Origin: Mesorhizobium sp. M2A.F.Ca.ET.046.03.2.1
GTDB taxonomy: Bacteria; Pseudomonadota; Alphaproteobacteria; Rhizobiales; Rhizobiaceae
Direction: 5' to 3'
Assembly (NCBI RefSeq): GCF_003952425.1
Contig: NZ_CP034449.1
Location: 6,436,001-6,500,000 of the forward strand
Length of the DNA stretch: 64,000 bases
Numbering within the stretch: the stretch's first letter is position 1; each line of letters begins with the position of its first letter. This document shows, in pieces, positions 23,019 to 32,140 of this stretch. Position numbers and translations under genes: made by a program. Below the pieces are notes generated by a model that saw only the letters and a program-made list of their open reading frames with translations, was not told the DNA's origin and did no database searches.

Positions 23019-24476
23019 TTATGCCTTCGCCATCTTCGCCCCGGCGCCGAGCGCCATAGTGCGCAGGACGTAGTAGACGGCGCCGGCGATGGCCACACCG
23101 AAGAACCAGCCATAGACGCCCCACCAGGAGGGCAGCAGGTTGGTGAAATTGGGCAGGATCGAGGAGAAGATCGCGCCGATGCCGGCGGCGATGAAGGCGT
23201 TGACGTGCCAGCCGCCCTGGAAGCGGAATTCGCCGTCCTCGCGATAGAGCGCTTGAACATCGACCTCGCTTTTGCGGATCAGATAGTAGTCGACCATCAT
23301 CACCCCGAAGATCGGTCCCATCGTCGCTCCGATGATGCCGACGAAATGCGCGGCGCTGCCTTCCCAGGGCGCGAAGGGATAGAGCACCAGCGCAATCAAC
23401 GCCGCGATGTAGCCGCCTTTCTTGAAGTCGATCTGACGCGGGAAGACATTGGAGAAGTCAAAGGCCGGCGAAACGAAATTCGCCACCACGTTGATGCCCA
23501 GCGTCGCCACCGCGAAGGTGAGTGCTGCAAGGGCCGCCAGGAACCAGCTGTCGAACTTGGCCGAGATCTGGTCGGGGTGCAGCAGCACTTCATGGTAGAC
23601 GTCGTAAGCGGCGATCGTGGTGACGCCGGCGACCAGCGAGAACAGGATGAGGTTGACCGGCAGGCCCCAGATATTGCCCTTGCGAAGGGCCGCATTGTCC
23701 GGCGCGTAACGGGCGAAGTCGCAGAAATTCAGATAGAGCGCCGAGAAATAAGTCACCCAGATCGCCGCGGCACCGAAGAGCGCGGTCCACGATCCCGGGT
23801 CGCCTGGAATGCCGGCGTCGGCGGTTTTCTCGCGCAGCACGTCCATCGGGATGTCGCTGGTAAACGCGAAAGTTCCGGACTTCACGCACAGATAAATGGC
23901 CAGAAGCAGCATCATCACCCACACGGCGGGACCGGCCCAGTCCTGGAAGCGGCGCACCGTCTCCATGCCTTTCTGGATGATCAACAGCTGCAGCGCCCAG
24001 ATGATGACGAAGCAGATCACCTCCAGGGTCGAATGCCCCAGAAGATGCGAGCTCTTGTTGAACTCGTCGAACCATTGGAGACGCGTCAGCAGCGCCACGA
24101 TGGCGCCCGACGCCGCGGCCGTCTGAGCGCCGTACCAGAAGCAGGCGACGATGGCGCGCACCAGCGCCGGAATGTTGGCGCCCCAGATGCCGAAGGAGGC
24201 ACGGGCTAGCACGGGGTAGGGCACGCCGGTCTTCACGCCGGCATAGCCGACCATGTTCATCAGCGCGTAAATGATCAGCGAGCCGATGCCGATGGCGATG
24301 ATGAAATTGACGAAGCCGCCGCAGAACAGAAACAGGCTGGCCGCCAGATAGTAGCCCCAGAGGCTATGGACGTCAGAAGTCCAGACATTGAAGATCGAAA
24401 ACGGTCCCCAGTTCCTGACCGTTGCCGGAGCCAGATCCTCGTTATAGAGGTCAGGCGATGCGCCTTGAATTGTCAT
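23019..24476 (-). CDS. NCS1-family nucleobase/hydantoin-type permease
   Basis: Inner-membrane symporter of the cytosine/uracil/allantoin/hydantoin family, 485 residues with about 12 membrane segments. Characteristic segments are LYNEDLAP, NVWTSDVHSLWGYYLAASL and GVPYPVLARASFGIWGANIPA (read as two joined motifs). ATG 24476 has AAGGGG upstream; the open frame before it is not homologous. No purine or pyrimidine catabolic gene is adjacent, so the substrate is unknown. Confidence 0.88.
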   Translation of the reverse strand: MTIQGASPDLYNEDLAPATVRNWGPFSIFNVWTSDVHSLWGYYLAASLFLFCGGFVNFIIAIGIGSLIIYALMNMVGYAGVKTGVPYPVLARASFGIWGANIPALVRAIVACFWYGAQTAAASGAIVALLTRLQWFDEFNKSSHLLGHSTLEVICFVIIWALQLLIIQKGMETVRRFQDWAGPAVWVMMLLLAIYLCVKSGTFAFTSDIPMDVLREKTADAGIPGDPGSWTALFGAAAIWVTYFSALYLNFCDFARYAPDNAALRKGNIWGLPVNLILFSLVAGVTTIAAYDVYHEVLLHPDQISAKFDSWFLAALAALTFAVATLGINVVANFVSPAFDFSNVFPRQIDFKKGGYIAALIALVLYPFAPWEGSAAHFVGIIGATMGPIFGVMMVDYYLIRKSEVDVQALYREDGEFRFQGGWHVNAFIAAGIGAIFSSILPNFTNLLPSWWGVYGWFFGVAIAGAVYYVLRTMALGAGAKMAKA

Positions 24477-24516
24477 TGTCGTTGTTCCCCTTCTTGCAAA
24501 ACGCGCCCTCACGCGT

Positions 24517-24533
24517 TTAACCGCGGAGGTTAA
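24517..24533. promoter_or_regulatory. Possible operator before the NCS1 permease gene
   Basis: TTAACC, five bases, GGTTAA: a perfect 6-bp inverted repeat about 40 bp upstream of the permease start. A second hairpin CCGGCAA/TTGCCGG lies at 24550-24572. The regulator is not identified. Confidence 0.35.
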
Positions 24534-24785
24534 GCCTGACGCTGGGGAACCGGCAAGTAATCCATTTGCCGGCTTTCGCCTTAAAGACATTCAATGAGAA
24601 TCGCCGTTATCTGCCGCCTCGAAGCCTGCATCGGTCGAGTCGCCATGAGCGCTTTCTTGATCGCACAGGTGTCGGCCGGCGGGTTCCGAAGTTTTTCCAT
24701 CGGCAACCAAATTTGTTTGGAACCAATCCGCCGGACGTGCGTTTATGCGGGTTCGACTGCGTTGCGGTCGGCCGGGAGGATAATC

Positions 24786-25088
24786 ATGGATCGCTTGCAT
24801 TTCTTTACCCCAGTGCGAATTGCGCGTGGGCAGGGATACCCTGTGGAGGAAGTCGATAGCGTCTCCGAGGCGATGGTGTTCCTGCGGAAATGGCCAACGG
24901 GAAGACGCGGCCCGGTTTATCAATGCGCCCTGAATTGCTGTACGGCGGCTATGTCGGGCAAGATGTCGGCTGAGGAAGCGCGGAAAGCCTTTGTCGGCTT
25001 CGCCCGCATCACTCGGCTGCTCGACGACGACATGGCGCTGCCACTGGGTGGCGCGTCGATGGACAATGTCTACGCGCTGCGGCGCTAG
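24786..25088 (+). CDS. DUF982 domain protein
   Basis: Small protein family abundant in Rhizobiales, function unknown; 100 residues. The pattern FFTPVRI, VDSVSEAMVFLRKWPTGRRG and AEEARKAFVGFARI is diagnostic. ATG 24786 with GGGAGG upstream is the clear start, although the frame is open earlier. The C-terminus ends NVYALRR, and the DNA encoding it recurs near 27641. The 309 bp between the permease start and this gene hold only the operator-like repeats noted above. Confidence 0.8.
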   Translation: MDRLHFFTPVRIARGQGYPVEEVDSVSEAMVFLRKWPTGRRGPVYQCALNCCTAAMSGKMSAEEARKAFVGFARITRLLDDDMALPLGGASMDNVYALRR

Positions 25089-25558
25089 GCTCGAAAAATC
25101 CTTTAAATCAATGTTCTGCGCCGGCAACGACGCAGCACGTTGGGTTTTTGTGGTTCCCAGGTTCCGCACCAGGACGGCTTTGGGAGCCGATGTTTTGACC
25201 CGTCAAAAGCGCAGTTTCGCTCTCTGCCAATTTCTAGAAGTCGACGCTTCGAAGCAACAAAGCGTTGAAAATACTTATACGATTTCGGCGTGAAGTATCT
25301 TTAAACCTGTTGGCGCTATCCCTACGTCCTCGTTGTTATGTCTATCAGGGCAACATCGATGTAACATTCTCTTACGCCACGCCTTTCTCACGGGGGACTC
25401 GGGAGGCGCGGTCACTTTTCCAAACAATGAGCAGCCCGACCGTTCGACGCGCCTTTGGTGCGTCGAGCGTCTCGGCGCGAAATCTCCCCGCTTTGTCAAT
25501 CAACACCAGCCGGGTGGCGGCCGGGTGAACGAACCCGCGCGCCCTTAGGAGACTAGAC
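25089..25558. other. Non-coding region before the SPFH gene
   Basis: 470 bp, AT-richer around 25200-25330. I see no convincing gene or structured RNA. AGGAG (25547-25551) is the ribosome site for the next gene. Confidence 0.5.
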
Positions 25559-27604
25559 ATGGAAGCCCTAGAATATCTCGGCCCGATGAAATGGACGGCG
25601 ATCGAGATCGCCGTGCCGGCTATCGTGCTGGCGATCCTGTTCTGGCGGAGCGGCATGGTCCGCTACATCCCGAACGACCGGCTCGGCATCCTGGAAAAAC
25701 TATGGAGCTTTCGCGGCTCCGTCAGTGATGGCTTCATAGCGCTCAACCGTGAGGCTGGCTACCAGCCGGAAGTCGTGCGCGGCGGCCTGCATTTCTTCAT
25801 GCCCTTCCAATACTCGATGCACCGCGCCGATCTCGTCACCATCCCGCAGGGCCAGATCGGCTATGTCTTTGCGCGTGACGGCAAGCCGCTGCCGCCGACG
25901 CAGACACTTGCTTCCAACACAGATGCCGACGATTTCCAGGATGTGCGCGGGTTTCTCGAAAAAGGCGGACAGAAAGGACCGCAGCGCAAGATCTTGCGTG
26001 AAGGCACCTATGCCATCAATCTCGCGCAATTCATCGTGCTCACTGCCCAGTCGATCTATGCCGTCAATCTGAGCTCGTCGGAACAAAACCTTTTTGCCAA
26101 CATGTCCAGCATGATCTCGGAGCGGGGCGGCTTTGAGCCGGTCGTCATCCACAATGCCGAGGACATGATCGGTATCGTCACCATCCATGACGGTCCGGCC
26201 CTGCCGGACGGCGAGATCATCGCGCCGACCGTGGCCAACGATCCGAACGACCCGAACTTCCACAACAATTTCCAGGACCCGGAGAAGTTTCTCAATGCCG
26301 GTGGCTACCGTGGCCGGCAGCTGCAGGTGCTGGCCGACGGCAGCTACTTCCTCAATCGCATTTTCGCGACCGTCGAACTGGTCGAGAAGACGATCATCGA
26401 CGTCGGCACGGTGGGTGTCGTCGTCTCCTATAACGGCCGCCACGGCGCGGACATATCCGGGCAGGCGTACCGTCACGGCGAGCTGGTCGAAATCGGCGCG
26501 CGCGGTGTCTGGTCGACGCCGCTGCTGCCGGGCAAGTATGCGTTCAACACCTTTGCCGGCACTATCATCACCGTGCCGACCACCAACTTCGTGCTCAAAT
26601 GGACGAAGGAGCAGTTCGGCGATCACAGGCTGGACGAGAACCTGTCCGAAGTATCGTTGATCACCAAGGATGCGTTCGAGCCTGTGCTGCCGCTCTCCGT
26701 CGTCGTGCACATCGACTATATGAAGGCGCCGCTGGTGGTACAGCGTTTCGGTGACATCAAGCGGCTGGTCGAACAGACGCTCGATCCGATGGTTTCCGCC
26801 TATTTCAAGAACATCGCCCAGACAAAGACGCTGATCCAGCTCTTGCAGGAGCGCAGCGACATCCAGCGCAAGTCAGGCGAGGAGATGCGCGAAAAATTCA
26901 ATTCCTACAGCCTCGAACTGCAGGAAGTGCTGATTGGCACGCCGCGTGCCGCCGATGGCCAGAACAGCATAGAGCAGATCCTGATCCAGCTGCGCGAGCG
27001 CCAGATTGCGGTCGAAAAGGTCGAGACCTACAAATTGCAGGAGAGGGCGGCCACTCAGGAACGTACCTTACGTGAGAAAGAAGCGCTGGCCGAACAGCAA
27101 GCCAAGATCACGACCTCGGCACTTACCATCGAGATCAGCGAGAACGAGGGCAAGGCGCAACTCGCCCGCACCCGTCAGGAGGCGGAAACCATCCAGGTCA
27201 CCGCCAAGGCGGAGGCGGAGAAGGTGCGCCTCGCCGGCCAGGGCGAGGCCGATATGATCAAGGCTGTCGCGCTTGCCGATGCCGAGCGCATCAAGGCGAC
27301 CGGTTTCGCGGAGGCCGAGAAGGTGCGCGCGCTCGGCCTGGCGGAGGCCGAGGCCACCGAGAAGAAGGTCGCGGCTTTCGGCGGACCGGACTATCAGCTC
27401 AACTCGCAGGTTCTCATGCGCTTCGCCGAGGCGATCGAGAATGGCAGGCTGCCGCTCGTGCCGCAGATCCAGATCGGCGCCAATGGCGGCGAGAAGGGGG
27501 CCGCCAACGGCCTCGTCGAGATGATGCTTTCGATGCTCGTCGCAGACCGGGTTGGACGACAAAACCTGCCGGGTGCGGTCCCGGAACCCGTTGAGGAGGA
27601 ATGA
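25559..27604 (+). CDS. Large SPFH/Band 7 (flotillin-like) membrane protein
   Basis: Predicted membrane scaffold protein, 681 residues. One N-terminal transmembrane helix (EIAVPAIVLAILFW, about 16-29) is followed by two SPFH-like stretches (about 35-120 and 270-400). A charged region rich in Ala/Glu/Lys (about 490-610) resembles the flotillin coiled coil. The C-terminus is LVEMMLSMLVADRVGRQ. It is much longer than typical HflK/C or flotillin. AGGAG precedes the ATG. It has no NfeD-type partner beside it. Function unknown beyond the family. Confidence 0.85.
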   Translation: MEALEYLGPMKWTAIEIAVPAIVLAILFWRSGMVRYIPNDRLGILEKLWSFRGSVSDGFIALNREAGYQPEVVRGGLHFFMPFQYSMHRADLVTIPQGQIGYVFARDGKPLPPTQTLASNTDADDFQDVRGFLEKGGQKGPQRKILREGTYAINLAQFIVLTAQSIYAVNLSSSEQNLFANMSSMISERGGFEPVVIHNAEDMIGIVTIHDGPALPDGEIIAPTVANDPNDPNFHNNFQDPEKFLNAGGYRGRQLQVLADGSYFLNRIFATVELVEKTIIDVGTVGVVVSYNGRHGADISGQAYRHGELVEIGARGVWSTPLLPGKYAFNTFAGTIITVPTTNFVLKWTKEQFGDHRLDENLSEVSLITKDAFEPVLPLSVVVHIDYMKAPLVVQRFGDIKRLVEQTLDPMVSAYFKNIAQTKTLIQLLQERSDIQRKSGEEMREKFNSYSLELQEVLIGTPRAADGQNSIEQILIQLRERQIAVEKVETYKLQERAATQERTLREKEALAEQQAKITTSALTIEISENEGKAQLARTRQEAETIQVTAKAEAEKVRLAGQGEADMIKAVALADAERIKATGFAEAEKVRALGLAEAEATEKKVAAFGGPDYQLNSQVLMRFAEAIENGRLPLVPQIQIGANGGEKGAANGLVEMMLSMLVADRVGRQNLPGAVPEPVEEE

Positions 27605-27609
27605 TTGAG

Positions 27610-27634
27610 GATGGGCCGGTCGCACCGGCCCATC
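27610..27634 (+). terminator. Hairpin after the SPFH gene
   Basis: GATGGGCCGG pairs exactly with CCGGCCCATC around a 5-base loop, 5 bp after the stop. No T-run follows. Confidence 0.5.
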
Positions 27635-27640
27635 TCGCGT

Positions 27641-27676
27641 GGCGCGTTGATGGGCAATGTCTACGCCTTGAGGCGC
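27641..27676 (+). repeat. Partial copy of the DUF982 gene 3' end (NVYALRR segment)
   Basis: About 36 bp match 25050-25085 with only a few mismatches, and both encode an NVYALRR peptide in frame. Here an ATG at 27650 opens a frame beginning MGNVYALRRGARLSH that runs on into the M24 pseudogene on the opposite strand. It may be a remnant or a very small gene. Confidence 0.4.
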
Positions 27677-27762
27677 GGCGCCAGGCTGAGCCACGATGCT
27701 GGTCGAGGGCCCCGCGCCGATGTCGGCGCGGCAGGCCTCTTTCTCGACAAGGTCCGACTAAG

Positions 27763-29144
27763 TCAGTTCCGTGCCAATAGTTTTTTGGGCGCAAGCCAGA
27801 ATGGCGGCAGGCAAAGCGGAATAGCCGACAGCAGAAGCATCTCGTCCTTGACCTCGACGCCGAGCTCGTCGGCGACGAAGCGTCGGCGCGCGGCGAAGCG
27901 GGCCGCGAGCGCCGGATAGCGCTCGGCGATCGTCGCGCGCAGGCCCGCGTCTGCGAAGGTCACGGCGTCCTCGCAGTTGAGCGTCACGCCGTCGGGCATC
28001 GGCACGGGAATGATGTCGACCTGGAACGGCATGCCGGAGGCCAGGCGCTCCGTCGAGCCCGGACGTATCGGCGAATGCATCCACTCGTCGAGGCCGACAA
28101 GATGGCCGGGATTGAGGGCCGGCCGCAGCCTGCCACGGGCCAGGGTCGAGATCACCGCTTCGTGTATCGCGCCACCTTCGACACCGATTCCTGCCGTCTC
28201 GTACCAGGCGATCAGTCCGTCGAAATAAGCCTTGGCCACCTCCAGGAAAGCGGTGTCGGCCTCGGCGATGAGGCCGCCGCGGGCCGTCAGGCCACCCCAG
28301 TACCCGACCGCGGTGGTTGCACCCTCGCCGCGCCCGGCCGCGGCACGCGGGCTGTCGGGCTGCGCAGGCCGATGACGGGGCCGCTCGCATCGTTGGAGGC
28401 GAACATCGGATGGCAGCTCATCGGTTCGCCGGCATAGCCCATGCGGGACCGGCGCGGCTCCATCACCGGCCGCGAGCTCGCTATCACCAAGGTGAAGCCT
28501 GTGACGATCCGCCAGACCGCCATCGATGCCCTCGACGCTCCCCATTCGGCCTCGGCGATCTGGTCTGCGTCGACCACGGCCCGCAGGCCCTCGACCGGGT
28601 GCATCAGCACGCGGGTGGCGTCCACGATGTCGGACGGCCCGACGATCGCGGCAATGGCATCGACGATGAAAGAAGGGGCGAGGAAGGTCGGCTTCGCCAA
28701 ATCCCACTCCTCGCCTTCGAGATACTTCCAGCCGACGATGCCGATCGTGTCGCCGGACCCGAGCCCAGCTTCGCGCAGAACCGCGACAAGATCAGGCTTC
28801 TGGCTGCGATCCTGGCCCATCAGGCTCAGTGATTGGGCAAGCATCGTGACGATGTCGGGCAGGCCGGCGATCGGCGTATAACCGATGTTCTCGTTGCCGG
28901 TGACTATGATGCGCTGGCCTGCCTTGCCCAGAAGCAGCAGAGCCTCCTCGAAGCGGGGCTCGAAGCCGGTCAGGAAGGCGATGTTGGCGGCGTGCTCGCG
29001 GTCGGCATAGACAACCAGCCAGTCGGCGCCGGACTTGTTGATGGCGCGGGCGCAGCGCGTTTCATATGTCGCGGCCGGGATGGCGGGGCGCTCGACCGGA
29101 AGGCCGAAATCCGGGATATCCACGTTGCGCAGGGTGACGGTCAT
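27763..29144 (-). pseudogene. Frameshifted M24-family peptidase (Xaa-Pro dipeptidase/creatinase-like)
   Basis: A start (ATG 29144, GAGGAC upstream) leads into a normal creatinase-like N-terminal domain (ADWLVVYADREHAANIAFL), but the peptidase half is split over frames. Around 28485-28492 the frame leaves the expected GDSELAA segment. Around 28447-28455 it returns (RMGYAGEPMSCHPMF). Near 28335-28345 it shifts again to RGEGATTAVGYWGGL, continuing to the stop at 27763. Each frame has M24-like text, so three indels best explain the pattern. It is the last gene of the ABC transporter array. A sequencing problem is possible, but three errors in 150 bp would be unusual. Confidence 0.8.
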
Positions 29145-29209
29145 TTCTGTCCTCGTTGATGCTATGCCGATGGCGCCGCGATGGACGACCGGCTTGGGTG
29201 GCAGGCACG

Positions 29210-30268
29210 CTATTCTCGCGCCAGAAATCCGATGGCCGACGGCAGGAGAGCGCAGGTTGCCGTGCTGCCGGGGGTCAACTCGCGGGCTATTGCGGAGGGC
29301 GCGAGCACGCTCAGTTCCTGGCCGTCGGCCGTGATGACGGTGACGCGTTCCGACGTGCCGACGAAGGACACGTCGGCGACCGTGACAGAGAAGGAGACCG
29401 CGCCAGGCGCCACATCGCCGAGGGTGATGTCTTCCGGGCGGACCCAGACCGTGATCCCGCCGTCGCCGTGACGCGTCCGGTCATAGGCGGCGGGCATCGG
29501 CACGCGGATGCCGAAGAGATCGAGTTGCGCGCCGTCCGTTTGAGCCGACAAGATGTTGTTGCCGGCGAGGAAGCCGGCGACGAAGCGCGAGGCCGGCGCC
29601 CGGTATATTTCGCGCGGACTGCCGATCTGAACGATGTTGCCGTTCTGGAAGACGGCAATGCGGTCCGACATGGCGTAGGCCTCTTCCTGGTCGTGCGTGA
29701 CGAAAACGAACGTGACGCCGGTTTCCTGGTGGAGACGCTTCAACTCACGCTGCATGGCGTCGCGCAGCTTGCGATCGAGCGCCGAGAGAGGCTCGTCGAG
29801 CAGCAGGATCTTCGGTCCGAAAGCAAGCGCGCGGCCGATGGCCACGCGCTGCTGCTGGCCTCCGGACAGTTCGCGCGGCTTGCGTGCGGCGAGCTGGTCG
29901 AGGCCGACCAGCTTCATGACTTCGTCAACGCGCGCGGCGATGCGCGCGTTGTCCCATTTGCGCACGCGCAAGGGGAAGGCGATGTTGTTTGCCACCGACA
30001 GATGGGGAAACAGCGCATAACCCTGGAAAACCAGGCCGAAGTTGCGGTCCTCGGGATCGACGCCGGTGATGTCGGCGCCGTCGAGCAGGATCGTTCCGGA
30101 GTCCGGCCTGGTAAAACCGGCGATCGACATCAGCAGGGTCGTCTTGCCCGAGCCGGATGGGCCGAGCAAGGTCACGAATTCGCCCTCGTTGATCGACAGG
30201 TCGACGCCGTCGAGCGCGATTGCCGATCCGTAGGCCTTGCGAAGCGTGCGGATGTCGAGGAAAGCCAT
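29210..30268 (-). CDS. ABC transporter ATP-binding protein, PotA type
   Basis: Energises import by the PotABCD-type system encoded at 31331-34122. The 352 residues show Walker A GPSGSGKTT, signature LSGGQQQRVAIGRAL, Walker B KILLLDEPLSALD, the H-loop THDQEEA and a C-terminal TOBE-like regulatory domain (from about residue 245). It begins directly after the stop of the deiminase-like gene and is followed 65 bp later by the M24 pseudogene. Family members import polyamines, opines and related compounds; the substrate here is unknown. Confidence 0.93.
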   Translation of the reverse strand: MAFLDIRTLRKAYGSAIALDGVDLSINEGEFVTLLGPSGSGKTTLLMSIAGFTRPDSGTILLDGADITGVDPEDRNFGLVFQGYALFPHLSVANNIAFPLRVRKWDNARIAARVDEVMKLVGLDQLAARKPRELSGGQQQRVAIGRALAFGPKILLLDEPLSALDRKLRDAMQRELKRLHQETGVTFVFVTHDQEEAYAMSDRIAVFQNGNIVQIGSPREIYRAPASRFVAGFLAGNNILSAQTDGAQLDLFGIRVPMPAAYDRTRHGDGGITVWVRPEDITLGDVAPGAVSFSVTVADVSFVGTSERVTVITADGQELSVLAPSAIARELTPGSTATCALLPSAIGFLARE

Positions 30269-31288
30269 TCAGTTCGGGTCCCGGGCGAGCGGCCCTGTCG
30301 AGCAATGGATGCCGCCGCCGTTCAGTTCGATGCATTCATAGTCGAGCGTCAAGATGGTGATGTCGGCCTTGTCCAGCCGCTCGGCGAGCCGGGGAGTACG
30401 GGTGGCATGCATGACGACCCTGCCGGGCGCGATGGCCAGGCAGTTCAACGAGAAGGCATTATCCTCGGGCGGCAGCTCGATCAGATTCATGCCGCGCTTT
30501 TTGAGGCGGTCGATGAAGAAGTAAGGGAGCTCGTTGATGTTGATGATGGCGGTCTCGTGATCGATCATCATGAAGCTGCCGTCGATGTGGATTCGATAGC
30601 CCGGCATCGGCACCTTGATCAGCTCGACGCCGAGGCTGTTCAGGATCATCTCGACCTGGCGGATGCCTTCCTCGTTGCAGGCGACGGAGAGCGAGCAGAC
30701 CGCCGTCTTTTCGTCGATCAGCGCGAAGCCGCCACCCTCGAACACCGCTTCGCCATGCAACGTTCCCAGGATCGGGCAGCCGGCCCTTGCCAGGGCCTGG
30801 GTGACCATCAGTTCCTCGCCGCGGCGAGCGCGCCGGGCAAGGCGGGTGACGATGGCGCCGCCTTTGACGCCGATGACGCTGTCGCGGCAGAAGGTCGACT
30901 TGAGCGCGCCGGGCGCTGCCTTCTCGGTGAGGATCACATCGACGCCTTCCGAGCGAAGCAGCGCGGTGAACGCGTCATGGGCCGCCTGCATGGCGGCGAG
31001 ATCTGGCGGCGTCTTACCCATGAAGTACCAACCCTTCTCCGGATCGCCGAAGCCGCCGATCTCAGGCATCGGCTTGTTCTTGTCGACGACGTTGATCTCC
31101 TCGCCCGGGCGATGCATCAGCACCGCGCGCAGCTTGCCGACATCGTTGGTGCAGCCCCATGGGCGTCCCCAGACGCGCGTCTGCTCCTCCGGATCGTGGA
31201 AAGCCGGCGTCGGCACCGATCCGAATGTCTGGAAGAACTTCGCCTCGCGATATTCGTGTTCGCTCATTGCGGCGGTGTGTGCTGACAT
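30269..31288 (-). CDS. Arginine deiminase/amidinotransferase superfamily hydrolase
   Basis: Guanidino-group-modifying fold, 339 residues. Visible are FCRDSVIGV with an acidic residue in the position used to bind the guanidinium group, the IHIDGSFMMID segment with catalytic His and Asp, and the nucleophile Cys in GGGIHCSTGPL. Relatives include arginine deiminase and dimethylarginine dimethylaminohydrolase. It lies inside an ABC import array between the permease and ATPase genes, so it probably acts on the imported compound, perhaps an arginine-like molecule (inference). An alternative start is ATG seven codons in. Confidence 0.85.
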   Translation of the reverse strand: MSAHTAAMSEHEYREAKFFQTFGSVPTPAFHDPEEQTRVWGRPWGCTNDVGKLRAVLMHRPGEEINVVDKNKPMPEIGGFGDPEKGWYFMGKTPPDLAAMQAAHDAFTALLRSEGVDVILTEKAAPGALKSTFCRDSVIGVKGGAIVTRLARRARRGEELMVTQALARAGCPILGTLHGEAVFEGGGFALIDEKTAVCSLSVACNEEGIRQVEMILNSLGVELIKVPMPGYRIHIDGSFMMIDHETAIININELPYFFIDRLKKRGMNLIELPPEDNAFSLNCLAIAPGRVVMHATRTPRLAERLDKADITILTLDYECIELNGGGIHCSTGPLARDPN

Positions 31289-31330
31289 GTCCTTGATTTC
31301 CTTTCTGAACTTGTGGACTGGATGAGGGGT

Positions 31331-32140
31331 TCACGACCGGCGCTGCGCAAGACGCTCCCATACGGTCAAGCGCAGCAACAGGCAGATGATGGTGACGACG
31401 AGCATGACGGTGGCGATGGCGGCCAGCGCCGGGTCGACGGCGTCGGCGATGCTTGTCCATATCTTGCGCGGCAGCGTCACCAGCCGACGGCTGGTGATGA
31501 AGAGCGTCACCGTGATCTCGTCCCAGGAGACGATGAAGGCCAGGATGGCGCCGGCGATCGTGCCCGGCAGGATATTGGGCAGGATCACCCTGCCAAAGAC
31601 GGTGGGCGGGCGGGCGCCCAGCGATCGCGCGGCCTGGACGAGGCGTGGATCGAGGTTCGACAGCGAGGCGCCGATCGCCAGAACGGCAAGCGGCATCGCC
31701 AGGATGGCATGAACGATGGTGACGCCGAGCCAGCTGTCGAGCAGCGACAGCTTCGACCACAGCCGCACCATGCCGACAGCATAGATGATCGGCGGCACGA
31801 TAAGCGGCGAGAGCAGAATGATGCGCAGGGTCGAGGGCCATCGCCCGGCATAGACCCAGGCGCCGATGGCGAAGGCCGCCGACACGCCGGTTGCGGCGAT
31901 GCTGGAGGCGAGCGCTATGCCCAGGCTGGTCAGGATGCTCGGCAGCCAGCCGGCGCGCCAGTCCGCAAGCGAGGCAAAGTGCTGGAATGAGATGCCACTG
32001 GTCGGCAACGACAAATAGTCCTTCGCCGTCAGCGCCACCGGCACGACCACCAGGACGGGCACGAAGAGGAAGGCAAGCAGCAGCCATGCCAAGGTCCAGG
32101 GCAGCCAGCGCTCGCCTATGCGACGCAAACGCGGGCTCAT
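31331..32140 (-). CDS. ABC transporter permease, PotC type
   Basis: Inner-membrane channel subunit, 269 residues, six predicted helices, with the EAA-type loop AARSLGARPPTVFGRVILP. ATG 32140 overlaps the stop of the preceding permease by 4 bp. The frame is open far upstream but only as a shadow of the neighbouring genes. It is paired with the PotB-type permease, the binding protein and the ATPase of the same array. Confidence 0.92.
   Translation of the reverse strand: MSPRLRRIGERWLPWTLAWLLLAFLFVPVLVVVPVALTAKDYLSLPTSGISFQHFASLADWRAGWLPSILTSLGIALASSIAATGVSAAFAIGAWVYAGRWPSTLRIILLSPLIVPPIIYAVGMVRLWSKLSLLDSWLGVTIVHAILAMPLAVLAIGASLSNLDPRLVQAARSLGARPPTVFGRVILPNILPGTIAGAILAFIVSWDEITVTLFITSRRLVTLPRKIWTSIADAVDPALAAIATVMLVVTIICLLLRLTVWERLAQRRS

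Noticed and set aside
29156..31285. A 709-codon plus-strand open frame
   Set aside because: It is antisense to the ATPase and deiminase-like genes, which have full motifs; the plus-strand reading has none.
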